From: Charina bottae
Lineage: Eukaryota > Chordata > Lepidosauria > Squamata > Charinaidae
Direction: 5' to 3'
Length of the DNA: 64,000 nt
Assembly: GCA_023362775.1 (NCBI GenBank)
Contig: JALMGJ010000011.1
Location: forward strand, 24,371,501 to 24,435,500
In this document: positions 34,736-46,561 of the stretch, piece by piece
How positions within the stretch are numbered: position 1 is the stretch's first letter
Layout of the letters: every line of letters begins with the position of its first letter
Program-made: the position numbers and the translations under genes
The notes under the pieces: model-generated
What the model saw: the letters and a program-made list of their open reading frames with translations, nothing else
The model's database searches: none
Told to the model about the DNA's origin: nothing

Positions 34736-35459
34736 GGCCCACCTGCATGTATGACCACCCTGCCCCAACTGATCTTCATCGTCTTCGCCTGCCGGTCCGC
34801 TCTGCTGGGCTCACCAGCAGAGACAGCCCGCCATCCCACTACCAGCCGGGTCCTTCTTTTGCATGCCGGCCAGGGCCTCCTTTCACGAATACAGTAGGAT
34901 AACATCAAGTCCAGAGAAAAGATGTCTGTAGGTATGATATCCAAATACAAAATAATGTTCTTCTACTGCAGTGAAACCACATTTACAAAAGGGGGCATAA
35001 GCATTAATACAGTATGTTGATAATATTCCAGAATTCTACTGTCAGAAGGGATTTTACCTCCAGGATTGCACCACTTATTAGATGGACCCCAATCTTTATG
35101 ACAGTGACATTACAGATGAAGTCTCACACCATTACACATTAAACATATCAGTATGGAGAAAGATATTGCGCAGTTAAATTTTGAGGCATTGCCTCCTACT
35201 TTTTTCAAGGTATTATTTTCTGAGAGTTGGTCAGTGAAGATATATCATTTCACTAAGTTCTAAGGGATAAACAAATTTGAAACTCCCTCCATGAGAGTGG
35301 ACTGGTGCGTGTGAACAAAGCCAGCAGTTAGCAACGTTTACAGAGATTGCATATTGTAACTATATTTTTAAAAAGATAGTTGCTGCTACAATCAAAAACA
35401 CACTAAGCAAAGTAGCAGAAAGTGCTGTATTTTTAATCTCTGCTGCTGGTTACCCAGTT

Positions 35460-35960
35460 GCAAGTTTTTCATTAGGTGGCTTAAGGTTTAGACTAGCAGA
35501 TGGAGCAGGTGCTTTCTTAAGATGAGATTCTTGAACCCAGTGGGACAGGTCCTGGCCCTTGGCATCCATGGGTAGGTACTAGTAGGAACTGTACTTGATA
35601 TGGATCCTTCCACCTCAGACTCAGGAATGTTTTTGTCTGGTGTACTGCAACAAGAATCCAACCCCCAAATTCAACTTGGAGTATTTCAATCCAAATGGTA
35701 TGCACAATTGCTATCGCTTGCTTTGGGCCTGATCAAACAGTGATCAAACCTTTTAAATAGGATGTCACAGATTCATCTTCCAGATGAGGATTATCCTTTT
35801 GTGCCACATTTAATGATGTTTTCGTAGGCCTTCCCATTACGATTTCATGAGGAATCAACCCTAATGACCATCTGGGTGTATTCCTCATGATCATCAGAGC
35901 TGTAAGTAAACATTTGGCCACGAGTATCCTGAGTGATTTTAACCAACTTATTCTTCAAGA
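35460..35960 (-). pseudogene. Endogenous retrovirus pol relic (integrase C-terminal part)
   Basis: Two minus-strand pieces are visible. One contains RNTPRWSLGLIPHEIVMGRP (35733-35921), the conserved 'T-P-x-x-S-L-G-x-x-P-x-E-x-x-x-G-R-P' segment of gammaretrovirus-like integrases. The other (35517-35705) has a W-x-x-P-Y-Q-V motif of the integrase C-terminal SH3-like domain. The frame is broken between them and no gag, protease, RT, env or LTR pair is seen nearby. An old, non-functional fragment in an intron. Confidence 0.7.
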
Positions 35961-38029
35961 TTCCATTCAATACTTTTGACACACATAAATATGTAGCTTT
36001 GGATCATTTTCCTCAATAAATAAATGAACAAGCATAATGTTTTTGACACATTTGTTTAATTGGCTTTTCTTATCTAGTTTTAGGACTTGCGTGGAAAACA
36101 TCAAGTTTTAGGTCATATTTATGCAGAAATATTGAAAATTCAAAAGGGTTCACAAACCTTTAAGCACCACTGTAGATACCTGAAATGTTATATGTAATTT
36201 TATCCTGAACTTCCTGGGTCTGTATAAAGTGATGGGAAGAGCGAGGTTTCCCAGATCAGTAAATTTTCTAGGTATGTGAATGTATATGTTCTACCAGCTA
36301 GAGTTGGGATCTGGCACAAAGGATACTTAAGAATACTGTATATGCCTCCATCATGCTTCCTTTCTTCATCACTAAGCCTTTTAGCTAGCCTCCCCCTGAT
36401 CTCCATGCTCTAAATTCCTCCTCTTCCAGCAATTCTTCATTTGCCCTGCCTTTTCCCTGATGTCCTACTGTCTTCCCTCAACCTCATAGAGCGGGAAAGA
36501 CAGTACACATGCCTGAAATATCTTTGGGCTAAATCTCCAAAGGCAGAGCTTATGTAACACCAACTTTAAGTTGGGGATATAACTTGATCTCACTTTTAAA
36601 ACCCCCCCCCCTTTACCTTTCTCCTTGATTTCCTTCATGTCATTCTTGCACTTACCTAAACAGCTTCTCAGGATTCTAAAATGAGAATCCTTTCTTTGAA
36701 ATGCTTCTCCTTCCCACAGACCATGAGAACCATATACCTCCTTTTCCCCTCTAATTTTATGACCCCTTTTTGATGGAAGATTTTATCCATGTCCAAATAA
36801 TTGATTTCTGGAAATACACTTTGGATTCTGACTTGGTCCAAGAATGCCATTTAAAGAGGTATCTAACAGACTGTTTTCCATGTTTATCAAGCATAAACTT
36901 TACTGGGCTTTTTTCAGTTCTTTTCAACTGAACCCTTTTGGCCTATCTTGCCCCTCAGCCTTATTCATTAACCTCATGCAGCTCACTGAGCATATTTTGC
37001 AATCAGCCACCTTACTTTTCAATTCTGTCAGGCAGACTGGAATGTTAAACAGAAAGCCATGGTCAGAAGCAGTACTTAAAACACAGGGAAAATTCACAAA
37101 ATTCAACAAAGCAAATGCAGACAGATTAAAGACAATTAAAGAAATATTTCCCTATTCCAACCTCTCAGAACTATACCGGGGTTCTCTGCCGAAGGTCTTC
37201 CTGGCTATTTCTAATCACCTGTTACTGTCAATAAGCTTGGAACTAATTCTTCCCAATGCCTCTGGCTATATTCACACAACATGCTATCCCAAGGTTAATT
37301 CTGATTTACTGAACAAATTCAATTGCCTGGATTTGCACAACACAATCAAAACTAACAACACTGGCTTGATTCACACAACAAACTAGCCTAAAATATGGTT
37401 GGTTAATTTGTGGCTCAGACTCTTAAGTCACCTTTTTCTGCAAGTCCCTTCTCAAAACTATTTTCCACGAAACCTTAATCTCTTTTAATCTCAAACTCCA
37501 ATGTAACTAAAGGTAAGTAAGCATAACTAAAATATGCGTATTTCCCACTACCCACTCTTAATTTGCCTTCCCTTCTTCTAATGTTCATCTTGCACCTATT
37601 TCTAGATTATAAACCACTTTGGGAGGGGAACTGCACTCTTAACATTTGTAGTGGTACACAAAGGCAAAGTTACCCTTGCGTTGAGCTCAACTCTCGATGA
37701 CTACATGAATCCATCTATGCAGTTTTAGTAATAGTTCAAAAGTGGTTTGCCATTACCTCTTTCCAGGATGACGACTTCCCAATCTAACCAACAATTCTAA
37801 TACTATCTAGTAGCCTCCCATCCAAATACTAACTAGAACCACTGCTGCTTAGTTTCCAAGCCTTGACAAGGTCAGGCAAGTGCTGCCATCTGCTAAAACA
37901 AAGAAATCCTGCTAAGTATAATACTCCAATAGTAAGTTTCACCCGTCTGGTCTCCTTTTGTTGAAGTATTGGACAAAAATCTCTTCATTCTAGCCATTTA
38001 GGCAATTAGCCAAGAATGGTGAAAGAGTT

Positions 38030-38270
38030 TGGAAAGCACTGGGTTAAGGCAACGGGCTAGAAACCAGGAGACTGAGAGTTCTAGTCCCGCCTTAGGCATG
38101 AAAGCCAGCTGGGTGACCTTGGGCCAGTCACTCTCTCTAAGCCCAACTCATCTCACAGGATTGTTGTTGTGGGGAAAATAGGAGGGAGGAGTATTAGGTA
38201 TGTTGGCTGCCTTGAGTTATTTATAAAAATAATAAAGGCAGGATAAAAATTAAATAAATAAAATAAATAA
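38030..38270 (+). mobile_element. tRNA-derived SINE
   Basis: A head with 'ctagaaaccaggagactgag', then 'gctgggtgaccttgggccag', a GTTGTTGTGGGGAAAATAGG block, and a tail 'ataataaaggcaggataaaa' followed by (TAAA)n. Relatives lie at 40122 and 57488 in this window. Confidence 0.75.
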
Positions 38271-38424
38271 TAACTGGCCCAAAGCCACTCACTGAGTTTC
38301 CTTGGCTGAGGGGGGACTTGAACCTAGGTCGTCCTAATTTAATCAGCCCCACACCAACCCCTTCACCAACCTGCCCCCCCCCTTCACTACCACAGCGACG
38401 GGCTTGTAAGGCCCCTGCTTACAC

Positions 38425-38833
38425 TGTTTTACCCAAGTTCCTGAAGTTACCAATAACAGTCTTGAGTCGAGGCTTGGAGATATAAAATAACAGCATTTAT
38501 TTTGGCCAAGACAGAGCTGGGTGAGGTCTCCACAGACATCATGACAGTAAAATGCCTGGGAAGACCCCCCCCCCCAAGTACAGTACTTATATAGGGTTTG
38601 CAAAGCTTAGTAAGAAAGCATAATGAACTCTCCTAGTAACAGGGCAAGGTTCCTAAATCTGCATCGCTAGCAGTAAGCATACTTAGAGACCTCCAGGGGC
38701 AGTCTTCATGTCTCCTGGTATTCTAAACAATCCTTGGCGAAGAGCGTTATCTCCTTTCCCTTTTACCTAATTTCTAACAGCAAGCAGTTTCCAAAAGCAA
38801 GATGGCGTTAGGTAAGCTAAACTAACCCTTACA
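38425..38833 (-). mobile_element. LTR of a retroelement (solo), 409 bp
   Basis: On the minus strand it begins TGTAAGGGTTAG and ends GGGTAAAACA (TGT...ACA ends). It carries a TATA-like CCCTATATAAG at about 38585 and AATAAATGC at about 38497 followed by a T-rich region, the expected U3-R-U5 order. I could not find a target duplication, so partial deletion or recombination is possible. It sits about 130 bp inside intron 1 of PKMYT1, in the same orientation as the gene, and could offer an alternative promoter. Confidence 0.6.
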
Positions 38834-38849
38834 GGCTAAACCTTCTTCC

Positions 38850-39330
38850 CAGAGCATTTGGCGGGGATGATGTACCCTTCCCCATCAGAGGTTGGCACGG
38901 TCGTAGCCAGTTCCAGGAATCGCCTCCCTTCCCCCTGGAAAAACTTAGAGGATTCTCCTACCTCGTCCAACTCTTCCTCCGTCCGAATCCCCTGTGAGTC
39001 GGGAGAGAAGAAAAACTCGGGCTCTCCGTAAGCTCCCAGACGCAGCAACCCCGTTTCCTTCAGTCCGGCCACCTCCAGCCCCTCCTCTGAGGTGCGCGCC
39101 AAGCTTCCGAGAAGGCACTCAACGCTCCGCGCTCGCGCCAAAATTCCAAACGGCCTCGCCCACTTCCGCCTTCTACGTCATAATTGAAACGCGCACGCGC
39201 GCTCTCCCTCGAAAAAATACCAACAAAAAGACGGGGGCGGGGAGCGTGAGCCCTTGCTCGCGGGCGCGCTTGACAACTGAATTCCGCTTTTCCCTCCCGT
39301 TTCCAACGCCACTCGCCCTCATTTATTTAA
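38850..39330. promoter_or_regulatory. CpG-rich promoter of PKMYT1
   Basis: A local rise in CpG and GC in an AT-rich region. Visible sites are an E2F-like TTTTGGCGCG on the minus strand at about 39134-39143, an ETS site CACTTCCGCC at 39161-39170, a CRE/ATF-like TACGTCAT at 39174-39181 and an NRF1-like GCGCACGCGC at 39191-39200. E2F and CRE control suits a G2/M gene. The exact start site cannot be read from sequence. Confidence 0.7.
38962..39160 (-). other. PKMYT1: PKMYT1 exon 1, non-coding (5' UTR)
   Basis: The donor GGACGAG/gtagga at 38962 is strong and lies in the CpG island. The exon has no ATG on the minus strand downstream of 39160, so it should be untranslated leader. The open frame across it starts at a non-ATG codon and runs into the intron, so I do not treat it as coding. 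Linkage to the coding exon at 32362 is inferred from position and phase-free splicing; the upstream border is an estimate. Confidence 0.6.
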
Positions 39331-41840
39331 AAGTAATCAGGACCCGACAAAAAGCTTATAGGAGGCGGAATGTAGAAAGAATCTTGAAATTCACCTTTCT
39401 TGTTTCATTTCCCTCCCGCATCTCCTTAAAAGACGGTTGTTTTACCTCAGCGCCATTATTCTGGTACTGTATTGTTTATCATCTGCCGCGCATATCGGAG
39501 CTCTAGCGCCTCGGCTGCAAAATTCAGAACGATCACAGGATGGCAGCAAAGAGCTGGAGGTTACGTATCATGCGTACTTTTGTGGCCTAAATACAGTAGC
39601 CTTAGCTAAGAGACAAATGTTTGCCATCCTCAAGCTGTGGTCTATGGAGACGCTTTAATAAAATGTTTATGAGTTCCTTGCTCAAAGCTTTAGGGTCCTC
39701 TATTCCTTCCATCTTTATTTCATTAGAGCCTTTATTTAATCTATAAATAATATTAATGTAATGAAAAAAATCTAGAAGGCTCCACAATCCTTATGCCATG
39801 GCCCATAAAATCTGTTGTCACTGGGAAAAAAAGATCCATTTGTATCAGTGTGATTTAGGACTGTACTATCAATTTTTTAAATTGCTATTATTTATTTCTA
39901 AAATATATTGTCTACAGTATAGCAGATGCTCTTGGATTGATAACAGCTTATATGAATGAAAAAGAAATAGAGCAATTGACAGCTGCTAAGCAGCTGATAC
40001 AAAATTGATTAACATATATTATAGCACAGGGTATAGAAATTAAGAATAATAAAAGGAAGCTATCTGTGCCCTATGCCTCTTTTGGCATTTTTAAGATAGT
40101 GTGCAAACTAAGTGAAGTTAGAGAGAGAGCCACTTTGGTGTAGTGGTCAAGGTGCTGGATTAGTAACAGTGAGCTCAAATCCTCTCTTCAGCATGAAAGC
40201 CAGCTGGGTGACTTTGGGCTAGTCACTCTCTCTCAGCCCAATCCACCTCACAGGATTTGTTGTTGTGGAGAAAATAGTAGGCAGGAGGATTATGTAAGTT
40301 GTACAAAATAAAGGATATATAATGGTGTGATACAATGTAAAACCTGTCCCAGTTTAGGCAGCTAGACATGCTTTTTTGTCATTTATTCTTTGCTTTTCAG
40401 AAATCATTTGTTTTCGTACTATGATCTGATCACTTATTTTGGAAGTTAAAGTACAAACTTGTAAGATCGTGTCCGATATCAATAATACAGAAAAACTCTG
40501 AAATGACATTTCAGAACAATCAGGATATTTTACAATGCCTTTCAACCTTGTTCCACCCATGTTTGATATCATAAAACGCAGTCTGCAAAAAGTCCTACAA
40601 AACTTTTGAAAAAATATTAAAAGTTTGCAACCTAGTGGACTAAAGTAGCTGCAAACATTCACTATACGATTTCACTTCAAAATTGTATTATTCTACACTG
40701 TCCTCTTGCAGAATTATCTCAGTTGTTATGTCAGTTGTCTGCAAAATCTTTCCTTTTGTGAGGGGTGGCTGCATAGTGATAAACTGAGTTGGTGTAAGCA
40801 ACATAAATGTGTACATAAATGTATCTTTCCAGTGCTGAATGACAAGTTTCTTAGCAATAAGAAAGGCATGGGATATCCATTTGTGTTGTCCAGCCATCAA
40901 TTGCCATATAATCGGTATATTGATCAAAAGAATATAGCTGTCTGAAAATATTAAACCCTCTCTCAGACACAAATTCATATGTGTAATGACTTATTCCCAG
41001 AATATAACAGTTTTAGGACATTGCAAAAACCTGTTTTAATGAAGCATTACTCTCATTGTATCTCCAACAACACAATGATTTACTGATTCCTGTTCTATAC
41101 AAATGCAGTGTGGTACAGTAAGTACGAAATACTATTTTTTGCGAATAAACTAATCTAGATCTATTTAAATGTTTGATGCAGAGGTTAAGACAGTTTCCTC
41201 TTGTTTAGATAAAACAAGGCTCTCCAATTCCTTGTTAAACTTTGCATATCAAATTGATTTATCAATAACAAGTATTTATTTATCAATAACAAGTATTTAT
41301 AAAGACTAATCATGGGCTTGTTGATCTCATAAGATTTAGTAATCACTTCTAATCATTTAGGTGTCTCTGAAGCTGAAAATGCTAATGGTCCAAATTAAGA
41401 TGGCAATAGATATACGTATAAATATTGCCGGTGGCCAGCAACAGGCAAATAATATTTACCCTTTAATGTAAGAAATGATACAAACTTATCATCCAATAAA
41501 TAATTGATCTTAAGTAAAGATCCCAATATCCATGCATATTTTCAATATAACAACTTATTTTCTAAATCAATGTCTAGATTATCCTAGAGCATCAATTTAG
41601 CATGAGAAAAAGGATCAAAATGCCATGTTCAGAAATAATATGCCACATCTATCTAGCATCTAGAAGATGTTGGGGAAATTAAGCAGTAAGCTTTTATTCT
41701 GCCACATGATATACTTAGTTTATAGAAACTCACAGCAATGGAAGGATATTCAATGGGATTTTTGAAAAATATCATACATAAATAATACAAGGCTTGTTTT
41801 TGTGACCAAGGATACCACAAGTAAGCAAGACATTGAGAAT
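39331..41840. other. Intergenic DNA between PKMYT1 and the glycine-rich gene
   Basis: AT-rich, with one SINE at about 40122 (listed separately). A duplicated 'tatcaataacaagtattta' occurs at about 41257-41300. No exon is recognised. Confidence 0.45.
40122..40330 (+). mobile_element. tRNA-derived SINE, diverged
   Basis: It shows 'agccactttggtgtagtggt', 'catgaaagccagctgggtga', and 'ttgttgttgtggagaaaata', matching the SINE at 38030 with more changes. The A-rich tail is short. Confidence 0.7.
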
Positions 41841-41844
41841 GGTG

Positions 41845-41853
41845 GATTTATTC
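41845..41853 (-). promoter_or_regulatory. Candidate polyadenylation signal of the glycine-rich gene
   Basis: AATAAA on the minus strand within GAATAAATCC, about 400 bases after the proposed stop at 42251. Other AATAAA-like motifs exist further on, so use is uncertain. Confidence 0.35.
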
Positions 41854-42250
41854 TTACGTGAAAAGACACTGGTGTCTGGACCTCCAGAAACATAATTACA
41901 TGAAAAACATCTCTAGACTGCCTCCTAATCTGTGGAATTCACAGGGTATGTCTTGGGGGAAAAAACAAAAGCATTTTCTAGCGTCTCATACACTTTGTGT
42001 AGTACTGGTCACAAACATACTACGAGCCCTTGGAAAACATGGTTGACTTTAAAGCTTTAAAAACTAACATGCAATGTTTTTCACTCTTTTTTAAAATGAA
42101 ACATTTCTAATGACAAAATAAAATATACAGAAGGAAAAAGACACAGTCATTTATATTGGAAAACTTAGTTGTTGGTCTTCAAAATTAGCACCAAAGATTG
42201 CCCAGATGCCAGATCTTGCTATAGGAAGTTCCATAGAGCAGTATTGTCTT

Positions 42251-42276
42251 TCAGCATTTTCCAGAAGGGCAGCGAA
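42251..42276 (-). CDS. GREP1: Glycine-rich matrix gene, last coding exon
   Basis: The acceptor ctttcctag/TT enters in phase 1. With the G left by the previous exon it reads V-R-C-P-S-G-K-C then TGA. A C-terminal Cys-x4-Cys pair closing a glycine-rich, Lys-containing protein resembles the disulfide-linked tail of tropoelastin. An alternative path uses a possible exon at 42334-42370 (GACAGG.../gtaagt). It would shift frame here and give a longer, unrelated tail, so I prefer the phase-1 chain. Confidence 0.6.
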
Positions 42277-42981
42277 CTAGGAAAGAGTGAAGACAAAGGC
42301 AGCCATTATTTCATATTCCAGCATTGCCATTTATAGAGACTTACTGCAGGACAGCATGAGATGGTTTTGGAAATGCCTGTCCTAGGAAGCCAGTTTCCCA
42401 ACATTCAAAAACTATTCACCTTCCTTGCATATCTTCCCAAAACCACATAACCCAGAACAATTTTTTTTTAAAAAAACCAAAATAGCCAAAAGCACAAATA
42501 CAATACAATGTTTTAAACAGGTGGGTAGGTAATAATATATTTGTCATTACTTCCTTCAAATGATGCTGAAATTTATAACTATAAGGATGTTCAGATTTCT
42601 GTTAGAGATCTCCAATCCTTTTCACATAAGCTGAAATCCCAGAGCCTTCAGGAAAGACAATGACTGGGTTAACACAATATGCTGTTATGGTTTGTTTTAA
42701 CCATGGTTTGTTGATTATGTCACTGGCTAGGTTCACACATCATGGTTTGCAAACCACCACAGCTGGGTTCACTCACAAGATAAATAAATTTTAAAAACCA
42801 CATTATGGCTTGTGAACCTAGCAAATGTTTAGATATAATTACGGATGATTTTGTGGAACTTTTAATTTTACAGAAATGCCTAGAAATGTGGACAGAGGTA
42901 CATGTTCTGGCTGATAAGGTATGATGGTGAGCAGAAAATTAACATAACAGAAGATACATGTATTTCACCTTTTTATCTTAC

Positions 42982-43035
42982 CTCTATAGCCATTTCCCAG
43001 GTATCCATTCATTCCATACTTTGATTCCTTCCCTC
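42982..43035 (-). CDS. GREP1: Glycine-rich matrix gene, exon (KESKYG)
   Basis: A 54-bp symmetric phase 1-1 exon, acceptor ctttag/GA and donor ATAGAG/gtaaga. It reads GKESKYGMNGYLGNGYR, so Gly, Tyr, Asn and two Lys. The K-E-S-K-Y-G piece could serve as a cross-linking site, by analogy with elastin K-x-x-K-Y/F motifs (inference). Confidence 0.78.
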
Positions 43036-43574
43036 CTAAAGCAAAATAAGAAAAAAGATACCAAAAAAGTTAACTCTGGACAATGCATTCTTCTGTTCCT
43101 CTTACATCATATTCTTGTTTGACAACCTTTCTTTATATAATCCTAAGCAAGAATTTTACCATTTAATAAACTTTAATGCGAACAAATGTTACCATTGCTT
43201 CATATCTGCATGTGAGCAAAATGCAGCAGTCCAAAAGATGAATCCAGACAACTTAATCATACTGATAGCCTTTCCCAACGTGGATCTAATCATAGCACAA
43301 ACATGTCCTGGAAGCATCTTTTTTTCTGTCGTGTCCCTGTAAAGTTGTCTTCATCTCATCCCCAACCCATGAGTGCGATAAACTGAAGCCATCTTTAGCT
43401 GTAACAGGGTTAAAGTGGTATTTTCTGCTTCTGTCCAAGGGCAGCCTCAAGGTGTACCAAATATATTAAGCTCTGGCACTAATTCCCATGGAGGGAAGTC
43501 AGAGGACTGGTGGTGTCAGGGAACACAAGCATGATAGAGATTGGCAGGATGCCAGAATAGTTTTCTGCCAACAA

Positions 43575-43750
43575 AATATAATCTGGATTTTATTATATTT
43601 TTTACATTTTAAATTGTTATTTAATTTGTATTCTATTCTATTTATAATTGTACATTGTTGATTATATTTTGTTGTAAACCGCCCAGAGTCCCCCTTGGGG
43701 GAGTTGGGTGGTGATAAATTTGATTAAATAAATAACATAAATAAATAAAC
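43575..43750 (+). repeat. Repeat tail ending in (TAAA)n
   Basis: Contains 'gtaaaccgcccagagtcccc' and an A-rich tail of TAAA units, shared with the repeat at 15140-15500. Lies in an intron of the glycine-rich gene. Confidence 0.5.
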
Positions 43751-43781
43751 CCATGGATGGGTGGATACATTTTCAACTTAC

Positions 43782-43802
43782 CTTGGGAAAAGTCCAGTAG
43801 AA
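43782..43802 (-). CDS. Glycine-rich matrix gene, possible 21-bp micro-exon
   Basis: The acceptor cttatcag/TT and donor CCCAAG/gtaagt flank 21 bp in phase 1-1, reading LLDFSQ. Splice signals are good and phase agrees, but the composition is unlike the neighbours. Skipping it also gives a valid frame (GGY-R-GKESK), so it may be absent or alternative. Confidence 0.4.
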
Positions 43803-44213
43803 CTGATAAGAGGTCTGCCTGTTTTCCCTACTCTTCATCAGGAAATCTGCTGGCTAAGCAACCTGGTGTTTTCTTTATTGGTTGTTTAAAGCTACTGTTT
43901 GCTGAATGGGGGTGTGAGGCTATGCTAGCAATTTCTTTTTGTCTCTTTATGTGGAATGATGAGGGGATTTTGTTGCTGCAGGATTGTCTTTCTTCCATCC
44001 CACAGGCAATCTTCCATGATCTGTTCAGGTTGCTTGTCAGCAGGCATTGTTTTGTTAAGAATGTACTTTCCATCCCAACAACTGCCTCTGTAGCAATGTG
44101 CATCCATAGATACAGATGCTGGGGGAAATTGCTGGTGTGCTGCTATCTTTTCACCATTACAATATGGGGTTTTCAGTGCAATAGAAATGAGGCAGGGAGT
44201 TCTTCTAGGACCC

Positions 44214-44998
44214 AAGTGAAATTGATATTCTGGTGGAACGCCATGGAAAATAAGGGGTTATTATGTATGGGAGGTCTCCTGAAGTGAAGTCGGAGTTTTT
44301 GAGGGGGGCAGTTGGGCTGTTTCATTTTTTTAAGAAAAAAGTTCTGTGCGCATTGTAAATGCTCTGGTTTATTTTGAAGTGGGATAAGGGTTTAAGAATA
44401 TTTATCTGGATTACTTTTAGGGTTTGTCTGATTTCCTTTATCTTTAACGATTTGGATTAAGATTATTAAGGTATAATAAAAAAATAATAAATTTCTATTT
44501 GGATGGTTTTGGGTTTAATATGATTAAGATTATTAAAAGTGTTGTATTATCAAGTACAATGGCAGACAATTTATATGTTTTTTAGTTTGATCTTTATTAC
44601 AGTAGACAGAAATGTATAGAATAGTAGTAGGAAGGAAATAATTAAATAAATGTTATCTTGGGGGGGAAGTTGATTAGGAGGTTTATATAATTTTTTCTTT
44701 TTTTTCTCTTTAATATAAGGGGAGGGAGCAGCTGTATTTAGTAATTTTTATAATATGCCAATGGAATGATTTATAGAAATAATGTGATTTTGGTTTAATA
44801 TAGAGTAAGGGATTGATTATGGAAATTGTTGTATATCTTTGCTGTTAAAAGTCGGAAGTCACCTCTTTCTGTAATTTTGAAAAAAAATTCTCTTGTGTTT
44901 CTACACTTTTTTAGTTTTTTCTCTTTTTTCTTTGTAAATTTTTGTTTTTCTGCAGCTTTTATCTTTGCTTGAAATTTAATAAAATTCTTATAAAAAAG
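44214..44998 (+). mobile_element. 5'-truncated copy of the deleted L1-type element
   Basis: It follows 12170-13800 of the element at 11319 from 'aagtgaaattgat' to the A-rich tail but has no insert at the point corresponding to 12548. It is thus the empty-site control for the nested L1 fragment. It lies antisense in an intron of the glycine-rich gene. Confidence 0.8.
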
Positions 44999-46561
44999 GA
45001 CAAAAATCCTCCTGTGCAGTGTAATCCAACATGCTCTTCCTGTGTTCAGTGAGGCTTACTCACTGAAAAACTTTCTAAGAACTTTTAGAAAGACCCTGTA
45101 AGCCTTGTAACTATTTCAACAGAGTGTACACGTTTTTGTTATATTTCTTATACTGTCTTGTTTTTTTATTTACCATGGTTGCTTTCACATACATTTTAAA
45201 AGGTGTGATCCACATCAGAAATAGTGACTGAGAAGTGGAATGTAAATATAATTGAAGAGGGCTGTAGGAATGACGTAAGCAAGAAAAATGAAATTTTCTT
45301 CTGATAAAAGTGCAGCTAATTATGATGGGCTGCAGTCCAAGGCATGAAGCTTAAGAGGGATGCTTTGCTGTGCTCAGGGCAGGGCTAAGTCCCGGTGACT
45401 CCTGAAACCATATTTTTTGTTCAGTTAAAAATAATACTTGAAAGAAAAAAAGCATACATGTAGCAGCTACAACTATTTAAAACTGCTTATAACCTTGCAT
45501 CTTGCGGAGAGCCAATAAGGCAGTGTAATAGTAGGAAAGCCTTCAGGGAAGAGAACCTGTCTTCAGAAAGCTGTTCCCTCTGGATTTGCCTTCCATAAAA
45601 GCCCAGGACATTTACAGAGATGCCTGGCCCATGTTCTGGAGCACAGGAGGTTTATATGGGGTACTAGTTCAATCTCCTGGCCGCACAGAACTCCCAGTGA
45701 CATGCCAAGTACAATTTCAGATCCTTCCCAGTCACAGAAGAGTGAGGTGCCTTCAATGGTAGCTTGTCCACCATCAGACCCGGGTCCTGTCACTCATGCT
45801 TTGGCAGCATCCAGATTAGCTGACTGTGAAGTGCTCTGTTGAGGGCTGCCTTCGAAAGAGTGTTTGGAAACCAATCATTTCTGAACTATCTACCCACACT
45901 TTTAATCGGGGGGGGGGGGAATAGAGCACAGTGCTCTGATTTTACATTCAGTTTCATTGGCTTTAGCAGAGTCCAGGATGGATAGATGGACTTACTTATT
46001 TATTATGCCTGAATCTGTAGGAACCTACATGGTTAGAATAGGATATCTTACATGAACTCAGGTAAGCATCAGAGGATTAGCCCATGTGCTCTGAAATGTG
46101 GAAGGTAGCTGTATAAAACAGGCCTTCTCAAGAATAGTGCTTGGATTAGGAAACACCACTAAATAAATATTATGCTTCTCTTTAGGTGACAAACACTTGC
46201 TTTCTCCAGAGGGGATTCATACTGATAATCATGAAGCTTCCTTTATGTTATTACACTTAAACTTTTAAAGTACAATACTTTCTGTTACTATGTTATTGGT
46301 TATTATGAAATTATTTTTTGTTAAATTGCCTGGTGGTTCCTTCTACTTCAAGCAGTTACTGTAGGTATAAAAATGTTAAAGAACGTAGTCCTGAAGGATC
46401 TTATACTGAAAGACTCCAGAATTATTGAGAACACAGTTTGAAAAAAACAATTATTGCTCATTCCAAAAATCTGGAAGTTCTATTTTTCAGACCAATTACA
46501 GTTTCAGGTTATTAACAAGCAAGTAAAAAAGATGGGAAAACAAAAATGTGGGGCCACTTAC

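Larger units (their letters stand above)
32363..38961 (-). other. PKMYT1 intron 1, filled with old repeats
   Basis: 6.6 kb between the non-coding and first coding exon. It contains an L1 fragment, an ERV integrase relic, a tRNA-derived SINE and an LTR (listed separately). A 180-codon open frame at 36844-37386 (+) resembles nothing I know and has no splice or promoter context. Sequence at 34070-34200 ('caggtagccttgcttaacat') is a partial relative of the TA-flanked element at 10596. Confidence 0.75.

Noticed and set aside
36844..37386. 180-codon open frame on + in PKMYT1 intron 1
   Set aside because: No similarity to a known family, no splice sites or promoter, and a composition like the surrounding DNA.
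38836..39141. 101-codon open frame on - across PKMYT1 exon 1
   Set aside because: It starts at a non-ATG codon in a CpG-rich region, and a strong splice donor lies inside it. More likely untranslated leader plus intron.
42334..42370. Possible exon on - before the last exon (GACAGG... / gtaagt)
   Set aside because: It ends in phase 2 and would shift the last exon out of the Cys-x4-Cys frame. Kept only as an alternative.
43757..44287. 176-codon open frame on + in the glycine-rich gene's intron
   Set aside because: It runs from unique intron into an L1-type element and overlaps a possible exon on the other strand. Judged incidental.
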